Of a stretch of 64,000 nt of DNA, positions 1-9,167 are shown one piece after another. Source of the stretch: Opitutaceae bacterium TAV5. Its GTDB lineage: Bacteria; Verrucomicrobiota; Verrucomicrobiia; Opitutales; Opitutaceae. Each line of letters opens with the position of its first letter. Positions within the stretch are counted from its first letter, which is position 1. Made by a program: the position numbers and the translations under genes. The stretch covers positions 6,681,001 to 6,745,000 of the forward strand of contig CP007053.1 of NCBI GenBank assembly GCA_000242935.3, in the 5' to 3' direction. The notes under the pieces were generated by a model. That model was given only the letters and a program-made list of their open reading frames with translations. It was not told where the DNA came from and did no database searches.

Positions 1-3000
1 CCCGGAGCAGGCACGAACAGATCCGCCGTCTCCGCGTAAAAAACCGTTTTTTCCGAACGCCGGTCCCGCGCCTTTGGCGACCAGGCGACCTCGCGCGCCG
101 CCACCGGCGCAAACACCAGCCGCGCCCCCGAGGCCGCCGTCGTCCCCTCCCCCGCCTTCACCGTCCCGACGGATACCGCTGCCTTCGAGGCGAACTGCAT
201 CTCCGCCTCCGTCCGCACCCCCAGGATTTCCGCCGTATCCGCCGCCGCCTTGCCGGTCGGCAATACAAACGATGCCGTTCCCTCCGCCATCGCCGGCAAT
301 TCCCAGACAAACGTCACCGCAGCCGCGCCCGCCGCGGTCAGCTCGATCTGCGTCACCGGACCGCCGCGTCGTTCCGGATCGCGCACCACGCGCGCCCCGC
401 CCGCGATGTCGCAGCGTGTGAGCACCGCGGGCGCGGCCAGCAGGTCGAACCGGTCTCCGGCCTCGCCACGCACGCGCATCACCCCTTCGCCCGTCACCCG
501 GTTTTCGCCGATCCGGATCGTTTGCTCCACCGAATCCGCCGCCATACCCGCCCCCGCGGCGGCTTCGCCCTCCGGCGACGTCCGCTTTTCGCCCGTGGCA
601 GGAGCCGGGCTTTCCGCATGCGCCGGAGATGCCGCCGGCCCCGCCAGCCCGGCGGCCAGCAACACCGCCAGCGCCGCAGCCGCCGGCGCGCGAAAGCATC
701 GCACACCCGGCCTCACGATTTCCACCGCGACAAACGCCGCCGCCACGACCGGGAACCACGTCAGCCCGTGGGTCGCCAGCAACGCTGCCAGGCCGAACGA
801 TGCCCAGCCCGCCGCTCGCGCCACACCCGCGTGACGCCGCCGCGCCAGCGCCCGCACAAAACACGCCAAGCCCGCCGCCGCCAGCAGCCAGACTGCCCAG
901 CCCGGACCGCCCGCGGACGCAGCGGCCCCGCCCGCCGGCGCCGCCAGATTGCGCAATTCGAGAAAAAGCCCCGCACCGCCGCCCGCATGAATCGGCGCGG
1001 TGAACTCCAGCACCCGGCTTCCTTCGTGACTTCCGCCGCGGACGCCCATGCCGAGCGCCTTGAGAAACACCGCCCCCAGCCCGGCCAGGGCCGCGGCCGA
1101 AACCAGCAACGCCAGTCCGCCGCCGATGCCCGCGGCCAGCCGGCGCCCGCCCGCCCGGATTCGTAACGAAAGGGCGAATACACACGCCCCTGCCGCCGCC
1201 AGCCCGAGCGCGCCGCCCAGCGCCACGATCACCGTGCTCCCCGTCAGCGCGCCGCGCAGGATCGTGCGCAGCCCGATGGGGCGGGAAGCGGGAGCCGCAA
1301 CGGTTTCCGGAGCCAGATTTCCGCCGGCAAACACGAGCCGGCGGCCGTCGTCGGGCGTCACCTGCCAGCGCGTACGGATGACCGGCGCGCCGATTCGCGG
1401 CGCGTCCAGCCGCACGCGCACGGCATCCTCCGCCGACCCCGCAAACCGCAGGTCCACCGTCACGATGGCATTGGCGTCCGGACGCGATGGCAACGGCACG
1501 AGCGTTGCCGAGCCGTCCACCACCGGCAGCACCTCGGCGTCGTCCACCCGCGCGGTCCACAGGCGCAACCCTTCCGGCACGCTCACCCGCAGGTGCGGAT
1601 GCCCGTGGCTCTTCACCACATAACGCGCCTCGGTCACAAGCTGGCCGTCGCGGGCCACGCGCGTGTCGAGCGACGCGAAATCCACCACCTGACTGACCGT
1701 CGCGCCGCGCGGCCGCGGCGTCAGCCCCAGGCGCAATTCCCGGGGACGCTCCGCATACTGGAACGCCGCCAGCAGCGAGGCGTCATACATCATCCGGTAC
1801 TCCGCCGGGATCTCGCGCGGCTCCACCGCCACAAGGCCGGCCGGCACGGTTTCACGCGTCACGCTGAATGGCAGATCGCTCGTCACGAGGACATATCCCT
1901 GTTCCGACTGCACCCCGGGCGGATGCAACCCCGCGAACCCGAGCACGCCGCCGCGCGGATCGTACAAAAAGTCACCGGTGCCCAGCAGCGTGAACGCGCC
2001 GCTCACCGGCTTGTGCAGGCTCACTTCCACAATGTCGCCCTCGCGTTTCCAGGAGCGGATGTCGCGCCCGGAAAACTCCAGGTTGCGCCACTCCGCCGGC
2101 ACCTCGAACCGGAACGCCCCCAGCGGCGCTCCGACAATCGCGTAGTTGATCATCGTGCTCGCGCTCACCATGCCCTCGCGCACGGCGAACAGATGCAGCG
2201 CCTCGCAGTTCACCGCCATGTCGAGCCGCTCGATTGTCATCGACGCGCTCCATGCCGCCTCCCGCAGCCGGAAGGCCTGCTGAAGCCCGGCCGTCTTTTT
2301 CGGGAAAAAGGCGGTGGCGATCTCGACGATGCCCGTCGTCTCGCCCGAAGGTGTCACGCGCAGCCCCGCCGCCGCCGTCACACCGACGAAACCTCGCATC
2401 GATTTCGCGTCCGGAAACGTCAGCGGCTCCAGCGACCACGCCGAAAAATCCGCCGCCCGGTCGCGCTCCAGCCGGCAGCGCAAGAGACTGCGTCCGGACA
2501 CCGGTTGGGCAAACACCACCTTCAACTCGCGCCGCCCGTCATGCGGTTCGCCGACACTCCATTCGATACCGCTCCCGCCGGCGCCCTCGCCGCCATCGCC
2601 GCGAAGGCTGCTCACCGTATAACCCGCGGGGATACCGATCAAAAATTCGCGCAGCGGCGCCTCGCGCACATCCAGCTCGATGTCGGCCCCGATCGTCAGG
2701 TCGCTGTCGCCCACGTCGTAAATCACCACCGCCGACACGCCCGTCTCCGGCAGGATGTTGTCGGCCCGGATGTCCATCGACGTCCCCGCATCGGAAATCC
2801 GGTAAACGAATTGCTGCGCGCCCGCGTCGTCGCCGGCCGCCTTTTTCGGAAACACCGCCGGAGCCACCTGCGTCAGCCCCGCCCGCGGCGACGTCTCCAG
2901 CCGAACTGCGCCTGCATTCGTCACGCGGACGTACCCGCTGTGCCGCACACCGCCAAGCGGCGCCAGCGCCAGCGGTGACACGTTGGCCGGGAAATCCCCG

Positions 3001-4493
3001 AGCGGAGTCTGCGAGTCGATCGTCACCGTGTAGTCTCCCCCGCCCTGCGCCTGCGCGAGGCGGACGACGAGCACGCGCGGTGTGGCAGGGGCTTCCGGTC
3101 CCGGCCTCTGAAAATCCGCCGCCATCTCCGCGTCCGTCACCTCCCATGAAAGCACATTGGACCCCGTCACCCGCAGGATTTCCCCTTCGCCCGCCAACGC
3201 CAGCCGCAACGTATCCAGTTTTCCCTGCAACACCTTCCAGGTGTAGACGCCCGATTGTCGCAACAGCCCCGGCCCCACGACGATTTCCGACACTTCCGAC
3301 GTCGAATAAAACAGGCGTCCGTCGGCCTCCTCGCGCGTCGTCAGCCACGAGAACGCCACGCCGCCATCGGCGGCGAGACGCCCCGTAAACCGTCCGCCGG
3401 CCTCGGGTTCGAAGGGCGGCATTTCGCCGGTTGCGAATTTTGTTCCGCCGGGGAATCCCCCGACCGACAATCTCGCGATGCGCGCCGCCGGCAGCGCGAA
3501 CCGGACACTCCGCCAGTCGCCCGAATCATCCACGCGGGCGTCGAATTCCAGCCGCACCGGAAACGTGCCGGCTTTCGGGAAAACGAGTTCGTAGCCGACA
3601 TTTTTTCCGGTGCGGGTGTTACCGTGGACACGAACGAAAAAGTTTGCCGATTCGACCGCCGTGCGCAGCGCCGCGCCGCCGCCGAGCAACGGCAATGTTG
3701 CTCCGTCGAACCGGGCGTGCACCTCGCCTTCGAGCACGAAACCGAAACGTCTCTCTTTTTCCGTGAAATCGCCGGTTACGGACAATTTTTCCCATATGGC
3801 GGTGTCCCCGGAACGTGTAATGGACAGCAAACACGAGGCGTCCCGCTCGATCAGGAAACGCATCTCGTTCTCCGGCGCCGCCCCGCCTGCCACATTCTTC
3901 GTATCGACGCGCGCGAGTCCGTGAACGGATGATGGCTTCACCGACAGAAGTCCGTCCCAGGAAATCCGCAACGTGCCTTCGAATGCACCGGATTCGCCGG
4001 ACGCCGAAAGCACGGGCACCGAAGTCCCCCAAATTCCGGAATTCTGCGGCGTGCGCATCCATCGGGAAAAGAAGACCCCCATCTCCGTTTTCTCACCTTT
4101 TTTCAGAGGCGTGTTCAGGCGCACGTCGAGAAATGTCACCGCCCCCTTGTTTGCCTGCCGCAGCGCCCAGTCGCGGACGTTTCCGCCTTCGACCCGGACG
4201 TGCTCAAACGTATCCGCAAGTTTTTGCGAAATACGCAATGACAGCGTATCCGCTTCGCCACTCAGGACCGTCGCCTTGATCGAAGCGTACGAGGAGAGGC
4301 GCGAGGGTTCGATTTCCGCCTTTTGTTCGACCCGGATGGAAACGATCGCCGGCGCTTTTGCGGCATCGCCCGGAATCGTGGCGTGCAGCGAGATCTGCGC
4401 CGCGTCGGTGGACGCTGCGGATCGGGAATTGACGGACGCCGCGACAGCCGGCGGCATCACGGACAATGCGAGGAGGAGGGTGAGGTGTTTCAT
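1..4493 (-). CDS. Giant exported membrane protein, function unknown (partial, C-terminus beyond window)
   Basis: An uninterrupted reading frame starts at ATG 4493 and stays open to base 1. I read every codon and found no stop in 1,497 codons, so the C-terminus lies outside the window. Residues 1-19 form a signal peptide (MKHLTLLLALSVMPPAVAA). Roughly residues 20-1070 look like repeated beta-rich extracellular domains with no motif I recognise. About five hydrophobic stretches, predicted membrane helices, fall near residues 1085-1290, followed by another beta-rich, probably exported segment. It lies 254 bp downstream of the vWA gene on the same strand, so co-expression with the sigma factor and vWA protein is likely. 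I do not recognise the family and assign no function. Confidence 0.85.
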   Translation of the reverse strand, partial: MKHLTLLLALSVMPPAVAASVNSRSAASTDAAQISLHATIPGDAAKAPAIVSIRVEQKAEIEPSRLSSYASIKATVLSGEADTLSLRISQKLADTFEHVRVEGGNVRDWALRQANKGAVTFLDVRLNTPLKKGEKTEMGVFFSRWMRTPQNSGIWGTSVPVLSASGESGAFEGTLRISWDGLLSVKPSSVHGLARVDTKNVAGGAAPENEMRFLIERDASCLLSITRSGDTAIWEKLSVTGDFTEKERRFGFVLEGEVHARFDGATLPLLGGGAALRTAVESANFFVRVHGNTRTGKNVGYELVFPKAGTFPVRLEFDARVDDSGDWRSVRFALPAARIARLSVGGFPGGTKFATGEMPPFEPEAGGRFTGRLAADGGVAFSWLTTREEADGRLFYSTSEVSEIVVGPGLLRQSGVYTWKVLQGKLDTLRLALAGEGEILRVTGSNVLSWEVTDAEMAADFQRPGPEAPATPRVLVVRLAQAQGGGDYTVTIDSQTPLGDFPANVSPLALAPLGGVRHSGYVRVTNAGAVRLETSPRAGLTQVAPAVFPKKAAGDDAGAQQFVYRISDAGTSMDIRADNILPETGVSAVVIYDVGDSDLTIGADIELDVREAPLREFLIGIPAGYTVSSLRGDGGEGAGGSGIEWSVGEPHDGRRELKVVFAQPVSGRSLLRCRLERDRAADFSAWSLEPLTFPDAKSMRGFVGVTAAAGLRVTPSGETTGIVEIATAFFPKKTAGLQQAFRLREAAWSASMTIERLDMAVNCEALHLFAVREGMVSASTMINYAIVGAPLGAFRFEVPAEWRNLEFSGRDIRSWKREGDIVEVSLHKPVSGAFTLLGTGDFLYDPRGGVLGFAGLHPPGVQSEQGYVLVTSDLPFSVTRETVPAGLVAVEPREIPAEYRMMYDASLLAAFQYAERPRELRLGLTPRPRGATVSQVVDFASLDTRVARDGQLVTEARYVVKSHGHPHLRVSVPEGLRLWTARVDDAEVLPVVDGSATLVPLPSRPDANAIVTVDLRFAGSAEDAVRVRLDAPRIGAPVIRTRWQVTPDDGRRLVFAGGNLAPETVAAPASRPIGLRTILRGALTGSTVIVALGGALGLAAAGACVFALSLRIRAGGRRLAAGIGGGLALLVSAAALAGLGAVFLKALGMGVRGGSHEGSRVLEFTAPIHAGGGAGLFLELRNLAAPAGGAAASAGGPGWAVWLLAAAGLACFVRALARRRHAGVARAAGWASFGLAALLATHGLTWFPVVAAAFVAVEIVRPGVRCFRAPAAAALAVLLAAGLAGPAASPAHAESPAPATGEKRTSPEGEAAAGAGMAADSVEQTIRIGENRVTGEGVMRVRGEAGDRFDLLAAPAVLTRCDIAGGARVVRDPERRGGPVTQIELTAAGAAAVTFVWELPAMAEGTASFVLPTGKAAADTAEILGVRTEAEMQFASKAAVSVGTVKAGEGTTAASGARLVFAPVAAREVAWSPKARDRRSEKTVFYAETADLFVPAP

Positions 4494-4506
4494 GGTAAAA
4501 ATAGAG

Positions 4507-4530
4507 GAGCGGCGGCATTCCGGCCGCTGC
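4507..4530. repeat. Short GC-rich palindromic repeat
   Basis: The sequence GAGCGGCGGCATTCCGGCC and its flank form a small hairpin (GGCGGCATTCCGGCCGC-like). A near-identical copy occurs at 28848-28871 (one T for G change), so it is a dispersed repeat. It lies in the 254-bp gap between the vWA gene and the giant gene. I saw no gene in the rest of that gap. Confidence 0.5.
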
Positions 4531-4747
4531 CCGGTCGGCCGACTCAGGGCTCCGGGCGTGTCGAGGGGCGACGGGGCCGCAACGTCCAGGAAAACAGTGC
4601 GGGTTTCCTCTCCCGTGGATGGCGGGAAGGGGGGCTCCCCCTTTGAGGGCGTTCCCCGGATGGGCGACGCTACGCGTCGTCGCAGCGGGATTGGCAGAAA
4701 AATGCCGCCGCTCCTTCCTGCGCCACGGGCGTTTTCGTCGAGGATCT

Positions 4748-7414
4748 TCATCGCTCCAGTCTCGCCGCCTCCTCCAGCAGGGTGAGCAACTGCCTGTTCG
4801 CCGGAAACGCACCGTGCGCCGCCAGCACCTGGCGCAGGCCGGTCGCAAGCGCGGGCAGCGATACCGCCTGCGCGTTGGGGTCGCCCGCGAGCGTTTCGGC
4901 AAAAAGCGCCGCCGTCGCGGCCAGACGCACGCCCGGAGCCGCCTGATCGAAAGCGGGCGCAGCGGGATCGTACGGGATGCTCCACTCGCTCTCGTGGTAT
5001 TCTCCGGTGGCCGGATCCTGATAACGCACCCGCGCCACGCCGAGTTCGCCCATGCCGCCGTCGGCATCGGATCTGGCTTCAACCGTGTAGACGGCGGTGC
5101 CGCTCTCCGCCGCGCCGAGTTCGGCGGCGGCCACGGTGTTGTCACGAAATTCCTCTTTCCGAAGCAGATGTTTTTCGTAACCGAGCAATCGATACACACC
5201 GACGCGGGCGGGGTTGAATTCGATCTGCACTTTCACGTTTTGCGCGGCCACCTGGAGCGCGCCGGCGAGTTTTCCGGCAAAATCGTCCCGGGCGTCGGCA
5301 GGATTGTTGAGCCATGCGTAGCGTCCGTATCCGGCGCGGGCGAGGGTTTCGAGCATGGCGTCGTTGTAGCCATCGAAACCGATGCCGTAGCAATCGATGC
5401 CGATGCCGGTCTTTTTGTATTTTTCGACGATAGCGGCAAGGGTCTCCGGATTGGCGTCGCCGAGATTGGCGGCGCCGTCGGTGAGGAGGACGACACGGTT
5501 GAGCGAGCCGGCGGCGCGCGTGGCTGCGTTTTTCGAGCAAGCCTCGGCAAGCGCGCGTTCGAGGTTGGTGCCGCCTTCGGGCGGGATGCCGTCGCGGGCG
5601 ATGCGGCGCAACATTTCGGCGGCGGCAGGGCCGCTGGCGGCGTCGATGTAGAGAGTGGGGCGGAGCGCGAAACCGAGGAGGCTCACGGTGTCGCCGGGGC
5701 GGAGGGCGTCGGCGAGGGCGTTGAGGGCGACGGCCACGGTTTCCTGACGATCGACGCGCTCCATCGAGCCCGAGGTATCGAGAAGCAGCGTGAGGTTGAG
5801 CGGCTGGCGCGAGGAACGTCCGGCGCTGGCCGTCTGCACGCTGAGACGGAGGAGATTGCGGTTGTGCGCGAAAGGGTGGCGCGCCTGTTCCTGCGTGAGC
5901 GCGACGGCCTGGCCGTCGGCGGGCGGCGGGTCGTTGAAGGCGAGCGCGTTGACGAACTCCTCGGGGCGGATGCGCGTGGAGTCGGGCCACTGTCCGCGCC
6001 GCAACGCCTCCGCCGCGAGCCGGAAGGAGGCGTCGCTGACATTGAGCGAGAAAGTGCTGAAGGGGGTTTCAGCGGCAAGGGTTTCCTCCCGCATTCGCAT
6101 CTTCGCCGGTTTGTCCGAATACACCGGGACGCCGAATGCGTCTGCATCCGTCCTGATACCCGCAACCGACTCGTTTTTCGCGAGTGAAGACCCGGCACTC
6201 GGCGCGAATGCATCCGGTTTCGATTTGAGCGAGGCTTCGGCGGATGCCGCGAAACCGGTTGAAGACGTGGACATAAGTCCGGAAAGAACGTTTTCCGACA
6301 GGGGCGGGGTTTTCTGTTCTGCGCCCTTGTAGTCGTAGTAGTCCATCTGTACGCGCGGGGCGGCAGGGGTGGCGGCAGCAGCTATCCTCTCCGTTGTTCC
6401 GCCACGGTAAGCATCCGCGGGTTGCAGACTGGACCCGTCGTTCATCGGGATCGCAACGCGAGCCAGGCTGTCGCCAGACATTCGGGTACGTACCCCGAAG
6501 ACAGAACGAGCTTCTGATACAGGCACGGGGGTGGTCGGAGCCTGCGCAGGAATCGGAAGGGGTGCGGACACCGGAGCTGGGTGGAGGAAAACTTTGGCTG
6601 GTGACGCCGGGGCTCGCCGCTCATCGGCAACCCGCAAGGCGTTGAACGTGTCGAATCCGACCCCGGGTGATGACCCGACCGCGCTATTCGCGACCATGCT
6701 GCCGACCGCGACGGTGGCTCCGGCAGAGTTGTTTTCCCGGATGGCATTACGGATGGATGCCGGGCCAGATGCGTCCGGGCCGCGGAGTTCCAAGGTGCCT
6801 GCCGCCGGAAAAGCGATCTCCGGGAGAGCAAGTCGCCCGGAAACCGCCGGCGCGTTGGCGGCGGCCGACGTGTCAGGGAGAATGCTCGCGGGATCAGCAA
6901 CGATCACCTCGGGAGCTTCGGGCGCGGCATACCTGACCGTGGAGACTGCGGAGGCCGTGACACGGGAGCGGTTCAGCGCGGAAAAAACTCCGGTCGCAAG
7001 CAGCCCCAGCAGCAATGCTGCGCAGGCGGCGAAAGCGGGAATGTTTTTACGAATCAGGGCTGGCCATGGAATGCTGTTGGCGGATGCAGGCTGGGCGGTG
7101 GCGCCACTTCCGGCAGCCGCCAGGGTTTCCAGCAGCTTCGTGCGGCGGGCGGCGTCGAGGTGCAGAGCGGCGGTGCCCGGGCCGGCGAGAATGGCGTCCG
7201 GTCGCACGGCGTCGCGGAGGAGCGGAAGAGTGGCTGAAACGAGTTCGTCGCGCCAGGCGCGCAAAGCAGGATCGGAGGCGAGGAGTTGCTCGACGGCTTC
7301 GATCTCGGCGGGCGGAGCCTCGCCCAGAACGACGGCCAGCACGCGGGCTTCGCGTTCGTCGGCCCCGGCGGTGTCGCGGGTGGCGTCGTCGGCAGTGTGG
7401 TTGTCGTTGTTCAT
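4748..7414 (-). CDS. von Willebrand factor A domain membrane protein (YfbK-like)
   Basis: This 888-residue protein begins with an anti-sigma-like N-terminal segment (about residues 1-75: acidic, with ALRAWRDELV-type helices). A single transmembrane helix follows at about 126-146, then a long low-complexity Ala/Pro/Ser linker. The C-terminal half has the YfbK arrangement: a conserved N-flank (FSTFSLNVSDASFRLA), a vWA domain with the metal-ion-dependent adhesion site DTSGS at 546-550, and a DUF3520-like C-flank. Its start overlaps the stop of the upstream ECF sigma factor gene by four bases (ATGA), which indicates translational coupling. The combination suggests a membrane anti-sigma or sensor protein for that sigma factor. 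The role is inferred; the domain assignment is firm. Confidence 0.85.
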   Translation of the reverse strand: MNNDNHTADDATRDTAGADEREARVLAVVLGEAPPAEIEAVEQLLASDPALRAWRDELVSATLPLLRDAVRPDAILAGPGTAALHLDAARRTKLLETLAAAGSGATAQPASANSIPWPALIRKNIPAFAACAALLLGLLATGVFSALNRSRVTASAVSTVRYAAPEAPEVIVADPASILPDTSAAANAPAVSGRLALPEIAFPAAGTLELRGPDASGPASIRNAIRENNSAGATVAVGSMVANSAVGSSPGVGFDTFNALRVADERRAPASPAKVFLHPAPVSAPLPIPAQAPTTPVPVSEARSVFGVRTRMSGDSLARVAIPMNDGSSLQPADAYRGGTTERIAAAATPAAPRVQMDYYDYKGAEQKTPPLSENVLSGLMSTSSTGFAASAEASLKSKPDAFAPSAGSSLAKNESVAGIRTDADAFGVPVYSDKPAKMRMREETLAAETPFSTFSLNVSDASFRLAAEALRRGQWPDSTRIRPEEFVNALAFNDPPPADGQAVALTQEQARHPFAHNRNLLRLSVQTASAGRSSRQPLNLTLLLDTSGSMERVDRQETVAVALNALADALRPGDTVSLLGFALRPTLYIDAASGPAAAEMLRRIARDGIPPEGGTNLERALAEACSKNAATRAAGSLNRVVLLTDGAANLGDANPETLAAIVEKYKKTGIGIDCYGIGFDGYNDAMLETLARAGYGRYAWLNNPADARDDFAGKLAGALQVAAQNVKVQIEFNPARVGVYRLLGYEKHLLRKEEFRDNTVAAAELGAAESGTAVYTVEARSDADGGMGELGVARVRYQDPATGEYHESEWSIPYDPAAPAFDQAAPGVRLAATAALFAETLAGDPNAQAVSLPALATGLRQVLAAHGAFPANRQLLTLLEEAARLER

Positions 7415-8079
7415 GGCGTTTCGGTGGCGGGCGCGCCGGCAGGGGCGGCGGCTGCGGGAAGAGTGGATCGGGGAACGGCCGGCGCAGGATTGTCGCCGGC
7501 GTGGCGAAAGGTGGCCGCGAGGCGGCGGATCGCGTGGTGGAGCCGGTAACCGACGTTGCTGACGGTGAAGCCGGTGCGACGGGCGATTTCGTCGTAGGAC
7601 AGTTCGTTTTCGAATTTTTGCCGGATGAGTTCGCGGTCGGCGGGAGGAAGGCCGTCGAGGCAGAGGCGCATGAGGAGGAGCGATTCGGCGCGTTCCAGAC
7701 CGGCGGCGGGCGGAGCGGCGGTCGCGGGATCGGCGATGTTTTCGTGAGCGGTGGTGTCGATGAGGGAAACGCGAGCGTGCTTGCGGCGGTGATTGTGGGC
7801 GAGGTTGCGGATGGTGCGGAAGAGCCAGGCACGGGGCTGCGTGATGGCGGGAGCGGCAGGAATATCGGCGGTGGAGAGGGTTGCCCGGTGCAGGCGAAGA
7901 AACGCGTCCTGGACGAGGTCCTGCGCGAGGGCGAAATCACCGCCGGTGAGACCGGTGGCGAAATGCAGCAGGCGCGACTCTTCGGCGAGAAAGAGGTCTT
8001 TCAGGGAAGAGGCGTCCGGCGGCGGCGATGAGACGGCGGCAGGATCGTCGGGCTGAGGCTGGAGAGCGTCGTCGGCCAT
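7411..8079 (-). CDS. ECF-family RNA polymerase sigma factor
   Basis: The 222-residue protein has a sigma region 2 helix (ALAQDLVQDAFLRLHR, near residues 50-65) followed by PRAWLFRTIRNLAHNHRR. Region 4 is LPPADRELIRQKFENELSYD with the helix-turn-helix IARRTGFTVSNVGYRLHHAI. An Ala/Pro-rich tail of about 25 residues follows and is not typical of the family. It is the first gene of a run that continues into the vWA protein (4-bp overlap) and probably the giant exported protein. Sigma factors of this class usually direct transcription of their own operon in response to an envelope signal. The signal here cannot be read from the sequence. Confidence 0.9.
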   Translation of the reverse strand: MADDALQPQPDDPAAVSSPPPDASSLKDLFLAEESRLLHFATGLTGGDFALAQDLVQDAFLRLHRATLSTADIPAAPAITQPRAWLFRTIRNLAHNHRRKHARVSLIDTTAHENIADPATAAPPAAGLERAESLLLMRLCLDGLPPADRELIRQKFENELSYDEIARRTGFTVSNVGYRLHHAIRRLAATFRHAGDNPAPAVPRSTLPAAAAPAGAPATETP

Positions 8080-8345
8080 GCGTGAGGAAGAGAGGGCGCG
8101 GGACCGGGACGATCAGGCAATGGTGTGGGTGGAACGGGAAGAGGTGATCACGTCCATGAAGACACCCGAAACCGGGGTTTCCTGGGAGGTTTTTGATGTA
8201 AAGTTTTCGTCAGGCGGGAACGACCGCCACAAGCATGTCGGGGGGGGGAAGCGAGGTCGAGGCGGGAGGGTTTCGGGGAGGGGACTGCGGCGAGAACGCG
8301 GCGGGGACAAGAAAGATGCGGCACGGGGTGAGTGCCGCTCGCTGG

Positions 8346-9047
8346 TCATTCCGGCAGGGTTACCCAGACGGTGATCCGTCGGGTGGTGCCGCCGGCAAAT
8401 GTCGCGGAGAGAGCGACAGGCCAGGTGCCGGTTTTTTCCGGACGCGTAACGGTGAGCGTCCACGGGGCGGCGGCGTCTTTCACATTTGCCGCGCGGGTAA
8501 CGGAGGGGCGGATACTCCCCTCGCCGGAGCTGGCCGTGAGCGACTCGAGTGCGAGGCTGCCGACGGGCATCACGGTTGCCGTGAGCGGTTGCCCTGATTT
8601 GGCGGTGCGCACGAAGGCCAGGGAGGCCGGTTCGGCGACGAGAAGCTCGGGAATGTCCACTTCAACGGAAAGCTCGGTCGCCGGGGCTCCGTCATCGGTT
8701 TTGACGGTGAGGAGGCTGCTTTGTTTGCCCACGCGCACTCCAAAGGTGAATGTCACGCGGACGTCGCCGCTTTCACCGGGTTTCCAGGTGCGCCGGGAGA
8801 CCTCTCCGACCGTGCAGCCGCATCCGCTCTCGATGGCGGTGATGGTGACGGTTGCCTTGCCTGCATTTTTGAACGGGAAAACCGCCACCGCTTCCGTATC
8901 CGTCTCGGCCGCCTCCAGCTTTGTCGTTGTGCGCTCGAACAGAAGCGCGGCGCGAGCCGCGGGCGGTAAAGCGAGCGTCGCACCAGTCATGGTGATGAAG
9001 CCGGACAGGAACAGGAATGGCGCCAGGAGTGATGCGGATCGTTTCAT
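8346..9047 (-). CDS. DUF1573 family exported protein
   Basis: This 233-residue protein has an N-terminal signal or anchor segment (about residues 5-33). It then carries the DUF1573 hallmark: a beta-sandwich strand pattern with F-KNAGKATVTI followed by SGCGCT at 74-79. The domain is widespread in Bacteroidota and Verrucomicrobiota and its biochemical function is unknown. A second, less conserved beta-sandwich fills the C-terminal half. The gene lies 266 bp upstream of the ECF sigma gene on the same strand. That gap contains a G8 run but no gene I can support. Confidence 0.8.
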   Translation of the reverse strand: MKRSASLLAPFLFLSGFITMTGATLALPPAARAALLFERTTTKLEAAETDTEAVAVFPFKNAGKATVTITAIESGCGCTVGEVSRRTWKPGESGDVRVTFTFGVRVGKQSSLLTVKTDDGAPATELSVEVDIPELLVAEPASLAFVRTAKSGQPLTATVMPVGSLALESLTASSGEGSIRPSVTRAANVKDAAAPWTLTVTRPEKTGTWPVALSATFAGGTTRRITVWVTLPE

Positions 9048-9167
9048 GGAGAACGGTTGAGCCCTGCTGAAGCGGAACGCCCCGGGCAGCCGTCTGCGGT
9101 CCGGGAACAGAAATCAGGCAGACGGGCTCGAGCACCGGACGCAAGGAAGAAGACCGCCGGAGCCTGG

